From Bacillota bacterium (GTDB lineage: Bacteria > Bacillota > Dethiobacteria > Dethiobacterales > Dethiobacteraceae), in NCBI GenBank assembly GCA_012800795.1, contig JAAZIQ010000072.1, positions 1 to 34,728 of the forward strand: a stretch of 34,728 nucleotides of DNA, in the 5' to 3' direction. Shown here piece by piece: positions 1 to 12,712 of this stretch. A program made the translations under genes and the position numbers. The notes under the pieces are model-generated. The model had not been told where the DNA came from. It saw nothing but the letters and a program-made list of their open reading frames with translations, and searched no databases. Each line of letters begins with the position of its first letter. The stretch's first letter is position 1.

Positions 1-1
1 A

Positions 2-220
2 CACAGCGCCTGTGTCATAGGTTTGATCCCGGCGGAATTGGAAGACCGCATCACCATGGTGGGTAATGCTGCCGGAGCCGGTGCCAAACTGGCCTTATTA
101 TCAAGCAGTGAATATGAAAGAGCAGCCAGAGCGGCAAGAAATGTTGAATTTATTGAGTTGGGTTCAGACCCGGCCTTTACTTCCACTTTTGCCAGAACAA
201 TGATGTTCCCGAAGAAGTAA
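2..220 (+). CDS. C-terminal end of a corrinoid activation (RACE-type ASKHA) protein, partial
   Basis: The reading frame is open from the first bases of the window, so this is only the last 72 codons of a gene that begins outside it. The visible residues, including GLIPAEL, VGNAAGAGAKLALLS and a final FARTMMFP, match what I know of the C-terminal ASKHA (DUF4445) domain of reductive activators of corrinoid proteins (RamA/RACE type). These proteins use ATP to return an oxidised Co(II) corrinoid to the active Co(I) state during methyl transfer. The N-terminal ferredoxin and linker domains cannot be seen. The TTG at base 23 is inside the gene, not its start. The window also holds a corrinoid protein and a methyltransferase at 14216-15982, which suits such an activator, though they lie 14 kb away. 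The family call is fairly firm; the substrate system is unknown. Confidence 0.75.
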   Translation, partial: HSACVIGLIPAELEDRITMVGNAAGAGAKLALLSSSEYERAARAARNVEFIELGSDPAFTSTFARTMMFPKK

Positions 221-225
221 AAAAA

Positions 226-274
226 GGGGAGTATCGCAAACTTAATCAGCTTGTCGATACTCCTTTTGCTTTTG
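226..274. terminator. Bidirectional intrinsic terminator
   Basis: A perfect 9-bp stem (GGAGTATCG at 228-236 with CGATACTCC at 255-263) is followed by TTTTGCTTTT on the plus strand. On the minus strand it is followed by CCCCTTTTTT. It can therefore end both the corrinoid activator gene and the converging DUF421/DUF4363 pair. Confidence 0.85.
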
Positions 275-293
275 TTAAATAAGACATATTAAA

Positions 294-674
294 TTAGTTT
301 TCCAGCTGCTGCCAAGAAAACCGCAGTAATTGAACTTCTGCCAAAGACAGTCCCTTTTCTTTTCCTCTAAGATAGCCTTCTAAAGTATTTAATGTCCTGG
401 TAAAATCCTTAATATTTTCTTCTGTGGTACTAATTTGAATTAGCGGTACCAGCTTGTTCCAGTTTTGCTGCAGTTTTTCCTCTTCCTGCAGTGCTTCCCC
501 CCATGCTTCTTCGATAATTAAATTTTCAATGTTATCAATAGCAGCCGGTATTTGTTTGCCTGCCGGCAGGTAACTTTTAATAAAACCGAAGCTGTTTAGA
601 ATTACTAAAAAAATTACTATGACCGCAGCAGGAAGAAAATAAAATAAAACTTTTAAAACAATATCCTTTTTCAT
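294..674 (-). CDS. DUF4363-like membrane-anchored protein
   Basis: This 126-residue protein has one hydrophobic segment near its N-terminus (about residues 8-29) followed by a charged, probably helical domain rich in Glu, Leu and Gln. That pattern, and its place directly behind a DUF421 gene, fits the DUF4363 family, which often accompanies DUF421 proteins in Firmicutes. The function is not known. The soluble part would face outside the membrane. A GGAGG site eight bases before the ATG supports the start. The gene follows its partner by 14 bases and both probably share one transcript that ends at the terminator at 226-274. Confidence 0.65.
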   Translation of the reverse strand: MKKDIVLKVLFYFLPAAVIVIFLVILNSFGFIKSYLPAGKQIPAAIDNIENLIIEEAWGEALQEEEKLQQNWNKLVPLIQISTTEENIKDFTRTLNTLEGYLRGKEKGLSLAEVQLLRFSWQQLEN

Positions 675-688
675 GCTGTAAGCCTCCG

Positions 689-1417
689 TTAATTCGGCCC
701 CTCATAATCACTAGTATCAATAATTTTTATCCCTTCATCTTTATATAAATCTAAATAAAGTCGTCCGCTGGTATCTATGGCGCCATAAGCCACTTGATCC
801 AAACTGACGCCGCGGCTTTTTAATTCTTCTAAGAGCCATTCCTCATCTTTTTCGATCTGCTGCAAATTTTGTTTAATTATTTGCCCCTCACTGATCAGCT
901 CAATAGATAAACCCTGGTACTGGGTATTAATGTTTAAATCTTTAGGGGTGAGCGGCTGTACTTGAGACTTTTTTAAAACAGAAAGTGATCCATCCGTTTC
1001 CAATACGGCAAATTCTACATCAGATAAACTAAACACATCTTTTTCCCTTAACTGTTCAATGAGATCATCAAAACTATAGCGGGCCAGAGCTAAACGATCC
1101 TCCATAATTTTGCCATTTTGAATTAAAATAATGGGTTCGCCGGTAATAAGCTTCGCTAACTTTCTGTTTTTCATGGCTACAACCTCCAAAAGAAAAACCA
1201 AAACAACCCAAGTTATCAGCCCTACATATTCAGCTAAAGCGCGGTTGGCCAGGTTAGTACTCATGGAGGCAGCAATGGAACCCACCGTAATTCCCAATAC
1301 ATATTCAAAAAAATTAAGCTGACTGATTTGTTTTTTGCCTAAAGCCCTGGTTAGAATCAACAGACTAAAGGCAGCCATGATTGAACGAATTATCACCAAA
1401 AAATAATCCGGCAACAT
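689..1417 (-). CDS. DUF421 / YetF-type membrane protein
   Basis: The protein has about three hydrophobic helices in its first 85 residues (starting MLPDYFLVIIRSIMAAF), followed by a cytoplasmic YetF/DUF421 domain of alternating strands and helices. Recognisable family elements are LTRALGKKQISQLNFFEYVLGITVGSIA (given here as three blocks: LTRALGKKQ, QLNFFEYV, GITVGSIA) and a second repeat near GVSLDQVAYGAIDTSGRLY. The family is widespread in spore-forming Firmicutes; its role is poorly defined. I prefer the ATG at 1417, eight bases after GAGGTGA, over the GTG at 1429 that overlaps that site. It is the first gene of a two-gene unit with the DUF4363 protein. Confidence 0.8.
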   Translation of the reverse strand: MLPDYFLVIIRSIMAAFSLLILTRALGKKQISQLNFFEYVLGITVGSIAASMSTNLANRALAEYVGLITWVVLVFLLEVVAMKNRKLAKLITGEPIILIQNGKIMEDRLALARYSFDDLIEQLREKDVFSLSDVEFAVLETDGSLSVLKKSQVQPLTPKDLNINTQYQGLSIELISEGQIIKQNLQQIEKDEEWLLEELKSRGVSLDQVAYGAIDTSGRLYLDLYKDEGIKIIDTSDYEGPN

Positions 1418-1472
1418 CCCGCCCCTCACCTCGAAAATTTAGTTCAGGATAATTAGAATTCATTCCTTCTCT

Positions 1473-1502
1473 AGTATGTGCCCATTGAGGCATCTTTATC
1501 AA
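1473..1502 (-). promoter_or_regulatory. Candidate sigma-A promoter for the DUF421 unit
   Basis: On the minus strand TTGATA (1497-1502) and CATACT (1473-1478) are separated by 18 bases and lie about 55 bases before the DUF421 start. The -10 matches only four of six consensus bases, so this is tentative. Confidence 0.4.
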
Positions 1503-1573
1503 CGCTGTGCTTATGAGCCCCTCTTTTTTGGAGAAACTAACTATTAATTAAAACATGAAAAGTAGGAGATAAA

Positions 1574-3667
1574 ATGACCAATAACAAAACAGCCAACAGA
1601 CTAAGATATGAAAAATCTCCCTATCTGCTACAGCATGCTTATAATCCGGTAGATTGGTACGCTTGGGGTGATGAAGCCTTCGCCAAAGCCCAAAAGGAAG
1701 ACAAGCCTATTTTTCTTTCAATCGGCTATTCCACCTGTCATTGGTGCCATGTCATGGAACGGGAATCCTTTGCAGACCAGGAAGTAGCCGACGTCCTTAA
1801 TCGTATTTTTGTCTGTATTAAAGTGGATCGTGAAGAAAGGCCGGATGTGGACAATTTTTATATGAATGTCTGTCAAGCCATGACCGGCAGTGGCGGCTGG
1901 CCCCTAACCATTTTCATGCTGCCGGATAAACGCCCGTTTTTTGCCGGCACATATTTCCCCAAACAAACAAAATATGGACGCATGGGACTGTTAGAATTGG
2001 CCCGGCGCATAGAAGAGTTATGGCAAACAAGAAGAGCAGATTTAATGCAGACGGCGCAGCTATTAATGGATGATTTACATGCCACCTCAAGTGTAGCTCC
2101 GGGGGAGCTGCCGGGCGAAGAAGTGCTGCATAAGGCCTTTCAGCAATTGGCAGAACGCTTTGATTCAGAATATGGCGGTTTCCATCCCGCACCTAAATTC
2201 CCTACTCCCCACAATTTAACTTTTCTTTTACGATATTGGAAAAGAACGGGCAATGGCAAAGCTCTGTTTATGGTGGAAAAAACATTAACAGCCATGCGAA
2301 ATGGCGGTATTTTTGATCAAGTTGGCTTTGGCTTCCATCGTTATTCTACTGACCCCCACTGGCTGCTGCCCCATTTTGAAAAGATGCTTTATGATCAGGC
2401 TTTACTTGCCATTGCTTACCTGGAAACTTATCAAGCCACCCACAATGAACTGTATGCCGATGCTGCTCATGAAATCTTTACTTATGTCTTGCGTGATATG
2501 ACTTCACCTGAGGGCGGCTTCTATTCAGCTGAAGATGCTGACAGTGAAGGTAAAGAGGGTAAATTTTATGTTTGGTCAGCAGAAGAAATTGAGCGGGTTC
2601 TCGGTAAAAAGGATGCTGCTTTGTTTTGCAAAGTTTATAATATCTCCGCCGAAGGCAATTTTGTAGAAGAAACCACCCATTTAAAAACCGGTTTAAACAT
2701 TCCCTACCGTACTAAAACACTGACTGAGTTTGCTGCAGAAAACAAAAAAAATCCGGCGGAATTAACGCAGGCTCTGGAAATAATGCGGCAAAAACTTTTT
2801 GCTGCCCGTAAAAAACGTATACATCCTTATAAAGATGATAAAATTCTGACGGATTGGAACGGTCTGATGATTGCAGCCCTGTCCATGGGAGGCCGTATTC
2901 TGCAAGTTTCCCGCTATACAGAAGCAGCAAGCATGGCTGCAAACTTTATTTTACAAAAACTGAAACACAATAATCGTCTTCTAAAACGCTACCGTCACGG
3001 CGAGGCAGCACTGCCTGCCCATTTAGATGATTATGCTTTTTTCTGCTGGGGCCTTTTGGAGCTTTATGAAAGCACTTTTATTCCTGCTTATTTATCAGAA
3101 GCACTGGCTTTAAATCAAATCATGCTTGAACATTTCTGGGACCGAGAAAACGGCGCTTTTTTCTTTACTGCCGAAGATGTAAAAGATGCACCGGTACGGC
3201 AGCGCGAATTGTATGACGGAGCCCTTCCCTCCGGCAATTCGGTCGCCGCGATGAACAATTTACGTTTAGCACGTCTAACCGGTAATGAAGAGTTAACCAA
3301 GATTGCCCAAAAGATTGCACAGGCCTTTGCCGCTGAGATAAAAAAAATACCGCAGGCATATACTATGATACTTTCCGCCTTAGATTTTATACTTGGTCCC
3401 ACAATAGAACTGGTAATTGCCGGCAAGCCGCAGGCTGCCGACACGCAAGCAATGCTAAAAAAAATCCACACTTCCTTCATTCCCAATAAAGTAGTTTTAC
3501 TCCATCCTGGCGGCAAAGAAGGCAGGGCCATAGAAAGCATAGCTCCCTTTACCAGGGAACAAAAAGCTCTCAATAATAAAGCCACCGCCTATATTTGCAA
3601 AAATTTTGCCTGCCAAGCTCCCATAACAGATGCCAATTCTCTCTTAAAAGCTCTAACCGAAATCTAA
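1574..3667 (+). CDS. yyaL: YyaL-type thioredoxin-domain protein (DUF255 / SSP411 family)
   Basis: This 697-residue protein has the family's usual length and architecture. An N-terminal thioredoxin-like DUF255 domain (residues about 1-165) carries [19 protein letters not shown], the C55-H-W-C58-H active-site motif and the [11 protein letters not shown] block. The remainder resembles the six-hairpin glycosidase-like (alpha/alpha)6 barrel of N-acylglucosamine epimerases, with elements such as [13 protein letters not shown] and [18 protein letters not shown]. The biochemical role of this conserved family (human SPATA20, Bacillus YyaL) is not settled; a redox activity is suggested only by the CxxC motif. 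TAGGAG stands six bases before the ATG. The gene is alone on the plus strand between the divergent DUF421 pair and the convergent gat operon. Confidence 0.9.
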   Translation: MTNNKTANRLRYEKSPYLLQHAYNPVDWYAWGDEAFAKAQKEDKPIFLSIGYSTCHWCHVMERESFADQEVADVLNRIFVCIKVDREERPDVDNFYMNVCQAMTGSGGWPLTIFMLPDKRPFFAGTYFPKQTKYGRMGLLELARRIEELWQTRRADLMQTAQLLMDDLHATSSVAPGELPGEEVLHKAFQQLAERFDSEYGGFHPAPKFPTPHNLTFLLRYWKRTGNGKALFMVEKTLTAMRNGGIFDQVGFGFHRYSTDPHWLLPHFEKMLYDQALLAIAYLETYQATHNELYADAAHEIFTYVLRDMTSPEGGFYSAEDADSEGKEGKFYVWSAEEIERVLGKKDAALFCKVYNISAEGNFVEETTHLKTGLNIPYRTKTLTEFAAENKKNPAELTQALEIMRQKLFAARKKRIHPYKDDKILTDWNGLMIAALSMGGRILQVSRYTEAASMAANFILQKLKHNNRLLKRYRHGEAALPAHLDDYAFFCWGLLELYESTFIPAYLSEALALNQIMLEHFWDRENGAFFFTAEDVKDAPVRQRELYDGALPSGNSVAAMNNLRLARLTGNEELTKIAQKIAQAFAAEIKKIPQAYTMILSALDFILGPTIELVIAGKPQAADTQAMLKKIHTSFIPNKVVLLHPGGKEGRAIESIAPFTREQKALNNKATAYICKNFACQAPITDANSLLKALTEI

Positions 3668-3668
3668 C

Positions 3669-3697
3669 AAAAAACGGATGCCGTAGCATCCGTTTTA
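3669..3697. terminator. Bidirectional intrinsic terminator between yyaL and gatB
   Basis: An 11-bp perfect stem (AAAACGGATGC at 3671-3681 and its complement at 3686-3696) with a CGTA loop lies between the convergent genes. It is flanked by A-runs and T-runs, so it can stop transcription in both directions. Its right arm overlaps the stop codon of gatB. Confidence 0.88.
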
Positions 3698-5122
3698 TAA
3701 CTTTTTCCGTAAAAGTTTATTTACTAAGGCCGGGTTAGCCTTGCCTTTAGTCAATTTCATGACCTGTCCTACCAGGAAACCCAGGGCTTTTTCTTTACCG
3801 CTTCGATAGTCTTCCACAGATTTGGGGTTGTTGGCTATAACCTCATCAACAATGGTAGTTAAGGCATCTTCATCCGTTATTTGCTCTAAGCCTTTCTCTT
3901 TAACAATTTCCGCTGGCATTTTCCCGCTATTAAACATTTCTTCCAAAACAGTTTTAGCAATTTTACCGCTAATGATGCCGTCATCCTGCAGTTTAAGCAG
4001 TTCCACCAAATGTTTCGGTGTTAGTTTTGTTTCGCTTATTTCCAATTCCTTTGCATTAAGATACCTAGCTATGTCCCCCATTAACCAATTGGCCACCGCT
4101 TTGGCATCACTATACTCGGCCACTGTGGCCTCGAAAAAGTCGGCCATTGCTTTAGAGGCCGTAATCACACCGGCATCATAAGCCGGTAAATCCCACTCTG
4201 AGACATACCGTTCTTGGCGGGAGTCGGGCATTTCAGGCAAAGTCTGCCGAATTTCCTCTACCCACGCAGGATCCACCACTACCGGTACCAAATCGGGGTC
4301 AGGAAAGTAGCGGTAGTCTTCGGCTTCTTCTTTGGAGCGCATAGCAAAAGTTTTGCCCTGGCTTTCATCCCAGCGACGCGTTTCCTGCACCACCTGGCCG
4401 CCTGAATTCAGAATTTCCGTATGCCGTGCCACTTCATAAGCCAATCCGCGCTCCACGGCTTTAAATGAGTTCATATTTTTTATTTCTGTGCGTGTGCCAA
4501 ATTCACTACTGCCAAATGGTCTAATGGAGATATTGGCATCACAACGCAAACTTCCTTCCTCCATTTTCACATCGGAAACACCGGTATACTGAATAATACT
4601 TTTGAGCTTTTCCAAATAGGCTTTAGCTTCAGCCGGAGAGCGTAAATCAGGCTCAGATACTATTTCTATTAAAGGAACCCCGGCGCGATTGTAATCTGCC
4701 AAAGAATGATCGCCAAATTCAGCATGTATTAATTTACCAGCATCTTCTTCCAAGTGCACACGCGTAATGCCAATTTTTTTCTTTACACCATCCACTTCAA
4801 TTTCCAAATAACCATTTACCGCAAGTGGTAAGTCATGTTGTGAGATCTGATAAGCCTTGGGTAAATCAGGATAGAAATAATTTTTACGGTCAAATTTGGA
4901 AAACCGCGGTATTTCACAATTTAAAGCCAAAGCCGCTTTAATGGCATACTCGACTGCAAGTTTATTTAAAACAGGCAGCGCCCCCGGCATCCCCAAGCAG
5001 ACAGGACAAACATGGGTATTGGGGTCTTGACCAAACTCCGTGGGGCAGCTGCAGAATATTTTTGTTTTTGTGGCTAATTCCACATGCACCTCTAAACCGA
5101 TTACTGTTTCATATTTACTCAT
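3695..5122 (-). CDS. gatB: Asp-tRNA(Asn)/Glu-tRNA(Gln) amidotransferase subunit B
   Basis: GatB is the kinase and tRNA-binding subunit of the cytoplasmic GatCAB complex. It phosphorylates the glutamate or aspartate on misacylated tRNA, and ammonia from GatA then completes the amide. The 475-residue length is normal. The start reads [16 protein letters not shown], followed by the cysteine cluster FCSCP...[13 protein letters not shown] that binds zinc in the family, the DFNRAG-like block [13 protein letters not shown], and the C-terminal YqeY-like domain ending in [20 protein letters not shown]. The start overlaps the end of gatA by eight bases, which implies translational coupling. Organisms with GatCAB generally lack one or both of glutaminyl- and asparaginyl-tRNA synthetase. 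Confidence 0.98.
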   Translation of the reverse strand: MSKYETVIGLEVHVELATKTKIFCSCPTEFGQDPNTHVCPVCLGMPGALPVLNKLAVEYAIKAALALNCEIPRFSKFDRKNYFYPDLPKAYQISQHDLPLAVNGYLEIEVDGVKKKIGITRVHLEEDAGKLIHAEFGDHSLADYNRAGVPLIEIVSEPDLRSPAEAKAYLEKLKSIIQYTGVSDVKMEEGSLRCDANISIRPFGSSEFGTRTEIKNMNSFKAVERGLAYEVARHTEILNSGGQVVQETRRWDESQGKTFAMRSKEEAEDYRYFPDPDLVPVVVDPAWVEEIRQTLPEMPDSRQERYVSEWDLPAYDAGVITASKAMADFFEATVAEYSDAKAVANWLMGDIARYLNAKELEISETKLTPKHLVELLKLQDDGIISGKIAKTVLEEMFNSGKMPAEIVKEKGLEQITDEDALTTIVDEVIANNPKSVEDYRSGKEKALGFLVGQVMKLTKGKANPALVNKLLRKKL

Positions 5123-6590
5123 CCACAGTGCCCCCTTTAGCTCTTAAAGCAGGTTTTCTCTTCGGCAAACCACTATTTTGTTCATAAGCGTATGCTACGC
5201 GCAAAATTGTCCCTTCTGCGAAAGGTTTGCCTATGAGCTGCAGTCCCACAGGCAGGCCGTCCACAAAGCCGCAGGGGACGGAAATTGCCGGCAGACCGGC
5301 CAGATTTGTCGGAACAGTACAAATATCATTCAAGTACATTGACACCAAATCTTTAACCGCACCTTGTTTAAAAGCAGGAGCAAGCGTTGTAGGTGTAAGG
5401 ATAATATCATATTTGGCAAAAGCCTTTTCAAAATCTTCTCTAATAAGGGTGCGCACTTTTTGCGCTTTTACATAATAGGCTTCATAATTTTCGGCGCTAA
5501 GGGCATATGTGCCCAAAATAATACGACGCTTAACTTCAGGACCAAAACCTGCACCACGAGTATTCTCGTAAAGTTCCTGCAGGCTATCTGCTTCTGCCTG
5601 GAAGCCATACTGTACACCGTCAAAACGGGCTAAATTACTGGAAGCTTCTGCAGGAGCAATGACGTAGTAGGCAGGAATACCAAATTCCGAATGGGGTAAA
5701 GATATCTCTTCTGCCACCGCTCCCAATGATTCCAGCACTGCAATGGCTTTATGTATATTAGCCTTAACTTCTGCATTAATTCCTTCCACAAAATATTCTT
5801 TGGGAATAGCTATTTTTAAACCTTTAACGTTACCATCTAAAAAATTGATATAATCAGGGGTTGCTTGATTAACAGAAGTACTGTCGCGCGGATCATGTTT
5901 GGCTATAACATTCATCACTAAAGCACAGTCACGCACATCCTTGGTAAAGATACCAATCTGATCAAGGGAAGAAGCAAAAGGAATAAGACCGTAGCGGGAA
6001 ATGCGCCCATAAGTGGGTTTAAGGCCAACTACTCCGCAAAAAGCCGCCGGTTGGCGAACAGAACCTGCCGTATCAGAACCAAGGGCAAAAAATACTTCAT
6101 CAGCCGCCACCGCAGCAGCAGAACCACCACTGGAGCCACCGGGAACACTCTCCAAATCCCAGGGGTTGCAAGTGGTAAAAAAGGCAGAGTTTTCTGTGGA
6201 AGATCCCATGGCAAACTCATCCATATTTGTTTTGCCCAGTAAGATGCTTCCTGCTTCATCTAGTAATTCCGCAACTGTGGCATCATAAGGCGGAATAAAA
6301 TTATTTAACAATTTCGATGAACAAGTAGTTCTGACTCCTTTAGTACAAATATTATCTTTCAGCGCCATGGGAACACCGGCTAGCGGGCCAACTTCCTCAC
6401 CGTTAAGCCGTTTGGCGTCGATCTGTGCTGCTTTGCTCAAAGCGGCGTCCCTCGTCTGGGTAACAAAAGCTTTGACCGCATCTTCTACTTCATCTATGCG
6501 CGCCAATGCTGCCTCAGTTACTTCCCGAGCACTGACTTCCTTTTTGGCCAACTTGTCCACAATTTCTGCCAAAGTTAACTGTGTAAGCAT
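5115..6590 (-). CDS. gatA: Asp-tRNA(Asn)/Glu-tRNA(Gln) amidotransferase subunit A
   Basis: GatA is the glutaminase of GatCAB, releasing ammonia from glutamine and channelling it to GatB. The 491-residue protein has the full amidase-signature region. The catalytic lysine lies in [13 protein letters not shown], and the Ser-cis-Ser part is visible in [16 protein letters not shown] and [15 protein letters not shown]. Further family blocks include [13 protein letters not shown] and the C-terminal [23 protein letters not shown] site precedes the ATG by seven bases. It lies 12 bases after gatC and overlaps gatB, so the three subunits are made together. Confidence 0.98.
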   Translation of the reverse strand: MLTQLTLAEIVDKLAKKEVSAREVTEAALARIDEVEDAVKAFVTQTRDAALSKAAQIDAKRLNGEEVGPLAGVPMALKDNICTKGVRTTCSSKLLNNFIPPYDATVAELLDEAGSILLGKTNMDEFAMGSSTENSAFFTTCNPWDLESVPGGSSGGSAAAVAADEVFFALGSDTAGSVRQPAAFCGVVGLKPTYGRISRYGLIPFASSLDQIGIFTKDVRDCALVMNVIAKHDPRDSTSVNQATPDYINFLDGNVKGLKIAIPKEYFVEGINAEVKANIHKAIAVLESLGAVAEEISLPHSEFGIPAYYVIAPAEASSNLARFDGVQYGFQAEADSLQELYENTRGAGFGPEVKRRIILGTYALSAENYEAYYVKAQKVRTLIREDFEKAFAKYDIILTPTTLAPAFKQGAVKDLVSMYLNDICTVPTNLAGLPAISVPCGFVDGLPVGLQLIGKPFAEGTILRVAYAYEQNSGLPKRKPALRAKGGTVDE

Positions 6591-6602
6591 TTATATTCCT
6601 CC

Positions 6603-6899
6603 TTACTCGATGACACGCGGTACGCGAAACATCCCGTCTTCTGTTTCCGGCGCATTAGCCAGCGCCTCTTCACGTGGCAGACATTGATGCGTTTCATCCT
6701 CACGGAAGACATTCTGCTGCGATAAAATGTGTGCTGTCGGCAAAATATCCTTTGTGTCAATATGATCAAGCTTTTTTATATATGAAAGAACCACACTTAA
6801 TTCCTCGGCATATTGCTCTGCTTCTGCTTCACTTAATTTCAGCATTGCCAGGCCGGCTATACGGGCCACATCTTTTTTGTCAATTTTCATCTTAAACAT
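6603..6899 (-). CDS. gatC: Asp-tRNA(Asn)/Glu-tRNA(Gln) amidotransferase subunit C
   Basis: GatC is the small strap subunit that holds GatA and GatB together. At 98 residues it has the normal length, with the recognisable start KIDKKDVARIAGLAMLKLSE and the conserved C-terminal pattern around LREDETHQCLPREEALANAPE (here FREDE and REEALANAPETEDGMFRVPRV). Two ATGs are possible: 6899, with AAGGA six bases before it, and 6890, giving MKIDKK. I kept the longer. It is the first gene of gatCAB and has its own promoter just upstream. Confidence 0.95.
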   Translation of the reverse strand: MFKMKIDKKDVARIAGLAMLKLSEAEAEQYAEELSVVLSYIKKLDHIDTKDILPTAHILSQQNVFREDETHQCLPREEALANAPETEDGMFRVPRVIE

Positions 6900-6940
6900 C
6901 CCCCATCCTTACTAAATCCTTGGCAAAAGGTCACGGGCAA

Positions 6941-6969
6941 ATTATACCATATCCGCTACTGCTAAACAA
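6941..6969 (-). promoter_or_regulatory. Sigma-A promoter for gatCAB
   Basis: On the minus strand TTGTTT (6964-6969) and a perfect TATAAT (6941-6946) are exactly 17 bases apart, about 40 bases before gatC. The rest of the gap to ligA (6970-7109) is AT-rich. It holds a weak 7-bp inverted repeat (GCTAAAA at 7073-7079 with TTTTAGC at 7098-7104) after the ligA stop, which lacks a clear U-tract. Confidence 0.75.
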
Positions 6970-7109
6970 CTTCTGCTCCTTGTCTTTTATTTTTTATTTT
7001 TTTTAATTTTAGCAACCGGCAAATTTCCTATCAAATTTACAGTATGGTGAGTAGAAGCAAAATTAATACTGCGCTAAAATTAACATAGTTGTGATGGTTT
7101 TAGCTGCTC

Positions 7110-11244
<4,135 letters not shown>

Positions 11245-11315
11245 CACTGCCTCCTAATCTTATATGCTACGCTTGCTGCAGCAGCGAAAAGCTAAAAGCA
11301 ACTTATAAACAGTAG

Positions 11316-11340
11316 AAAAAGCAGTTCTCTACTGCTTTTC
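11316..11340 (-). terminator. Intrinsic terminator after yerC
   Basis: AAAAGCAGT (11317-11325) and ACTGCTTTT (11331-11339) form a 9-bp stem with a five-base loop just after the yerC stop. On the minus strand the right arm runs into TTTTT then TCTACTG, so the U-tract is short. It would separate yerC from pcrA. Confidence 0.6.
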
Positions 11341-11362
11341 TCTTTCAACAAGCAATATATTG

Positions 11363-11668
11363 TTATTCACCGGCATCTTTCTCACGCAAACGCTCCAATA
11401 CCAGCCTATAACCGCCCGCTCCATACTGCAAATAGCGTTTGATGCGGCTAATGGTAGCTGTACTTGCTCCCGTTTCCGTCTCAATTTGCTGGTATGTCAT
11501 GCCGTCATACAACATTTTTGCCACCTGTAAACGCTGTGCCAGCGCTTTGATTTCACCAATAGTGCAAATATCCTCAAAAAAACGATAACATTCTTCTTCT
11601 GTTTCCAACAATAAAATTGCCTCAAAAAGCAAATCTATAGTTTCATCTTTAAATTTAGGGTCGGCCAC
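11363..11668 (-). CDS. yerC: YerC/YecD-type TrpR-family regulator
   Basis: This 101-residue protein belongs to the TrpR-like YerC/YecD family. A helical N-terminus is followed by a helix-turn-helix visible in MTYQQIETETGASTATISRIKRYLQYG, split here as MTYQQIETETGAS and TATISRIKRYLQYG. Its target is not known; the family lacks evidence for tryptophan sensing. The GTG start is seven bases after GGAGG, and no better start lies nearby. Its position next to pcrA and ligA matches the yerC-pcrB-pcrA-ligA order known in Bacillus, here without pcrB. Confidence 0.88.
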   Translation of the reverse strand: MADPKFKDETIDLLFEAILLLETEEECYRFFEDICTIGEIKALAQRLQVAKMLYDGMTYQQIETETGASTATISRIKRYLQYGAGGYRLVLERLREKDAGE

Positions 11669-11814
11669 AATCCCACCTCCAAAGCTCGTCAGTTTTTATT
11701 TCGTGAAAAAGTACAATATTTCCTTCCTTGCCACTTAAATCTTACCATAATCTCTTCAAAACACAGGAGATTTTTGGTAGGATAAAATATAAAACTTTAA
11801 TTAAGAGAGTGATA

Positions 11815-12600
11815 ATGATGATTTGTAAACTTACCGCCAAAAACAATGAACAAGTGATGGAATACTTACAGTTAAAGCCGTCTTTTTCTTTATTTCTTGT
11901 GGCTGACATTGAGAAATATGGCTACGAAAGCGATGTCTTTACTGTCTGGGGAGCATTCGAGCAAAGAGAGCTGCAGTATGTTTTTGGCAAGTATTATAAT
12001 ACCCTCATTATCTACAGCAATATTGATGAACTGCCTGTAAAAGAAATCTGTAATTATCTAAATAGCCATGGAATCAACTACAATACTTTAATTGGGCGCA
12101 GGGTTTTGGCAGAACAATTTCTACAGCAAGTCAGCTTTAGCAAAGTTTACCGCAATTTCTTTTGTGAATTAAGGCCGGAAAATTTCACACCACGAATTAA
12201 TCAGCAGCTGACAGTAACCAAGGCCCAATTAAGTCAAACTACCGACATCCTAAAGCTGTTATCTTCAATCGAAGAATTCTCCCGTCTGGATTTCCATCAA
12301 GATGCTCTCAAAGCTCATATTAAAGACGGCGGAGTTTATTTAATCATGGAACAGGGGGAAATAGCATCTCTGGCAATGTGCTCGGCTAACACAAGAAAGC
12401 TGGCAAATATCGGCGGCGTTTGCACCGCCAAGCCCTACCGAAAACAAGGGTACGCATCGACGGTAGTCTCAACAATTTCCCAAGACTATTTACGACAAGG
12501 CCTAATATGCTGCTTAGGTTATAATAATCCGGCAGCGGGATCAATCTATAAAAAAATTGGCTATCAGGAAGTGGGGCAAGTTATTATTGCCAGAAAATAA
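11815..12600 (+). CDS. GNAT-family N-acetyltransferase
   Basis: This 261-residue protein ends in a GNAT acyl-CoA domain (residues about 150-261). Its binding motif is visible in NIGGVCTAKPYRKQGYAS (the R-x-x-G-Y/A loop), followed by the helix and the strand CLGYNNPAAGSIYKKIGYQEVG that closes the fold. The first 140 residues are less conserved and probably form a second, degenerate GNAT-like or substrate domain, as in other two-part FR47-like enzymes. The substrate cannot be named. I start at the ATG at 11815 (MMICKL), preceded by AAGAGAGTG; an upstream TTG at 11728 is in frame but has no ribosome binding site and adds unrelated residues. The gene is divergent from yerC and followed by a MATE pump on the same strand. 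Confidence 0.82.
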   Translation: MMICKLTAKNNEQVMEYLQLKPSFSLFLVADIEKYGYESDVFTVWGAFEQRELQYVFGKYYNTLIIYSNIDELPVKEICNYLNSHGINYNTLIGRRVLAEQFLQQVSFSKVYRNFFCELRPENFTPRINQQLTVTKAQLSQTTDILKLLSSIEEFSRLDFHQDALKAHIKDGGVYLIMEQGEIASLAMCSANTRKLANIGGVCTAKPYRKQGYASTVVSTISQDYLRQGLICCLGYNNPAAGSIYKKIGYQEVGQVIIARK

Positions 12601-12678
12601 GATGGGCTAAATCTATGCAAATATAGTATACTTATTAAGTCTTTCTCATAATTATAATGAATGATAAGTTTTTTGAAG

Positions 12679-12695
12679 TGATAAACATTTTATCA
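12679..12695 (+). promoter_or_regulatory. Operator-like palindrome before the MATE gene
   Basis: TGATAAA and TTTATCA form a perfect 7-bp inverted repeat around a CAT centre, directly before the ribosome binding site AAGGAAGGA. A TATAAT at 12653-12658 lies just upstream but I find no good -35. The palindrome could be a repressor site or a small hairpin; nothing shows which. Confidence 0.35.
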
Positions 12696-12712
12696 AAGGA
12701 AGGATTTTTTCT

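Noticed and set aside
3115-3585. A 156-codon open frame on the minus strand inside yyaL
   Set aside because: It lies wholly antisense to a clearly conserved gene, has no ribosome binding site of note and no recognisable protein features.
6983-7015. T-rich tract between gatC and ligA as a terminator
   Set aside because: There is no stable stem directly before the T-run on the plus strand and no plus-strand gene to terminate.
11728-11814. A 29-residue N-terminal extension of the acetyltransferase from a TTG
   Set aside because: No ribosome binding site is present before the TTG, while AAGAGAGTG precedes the ATG at 11815.
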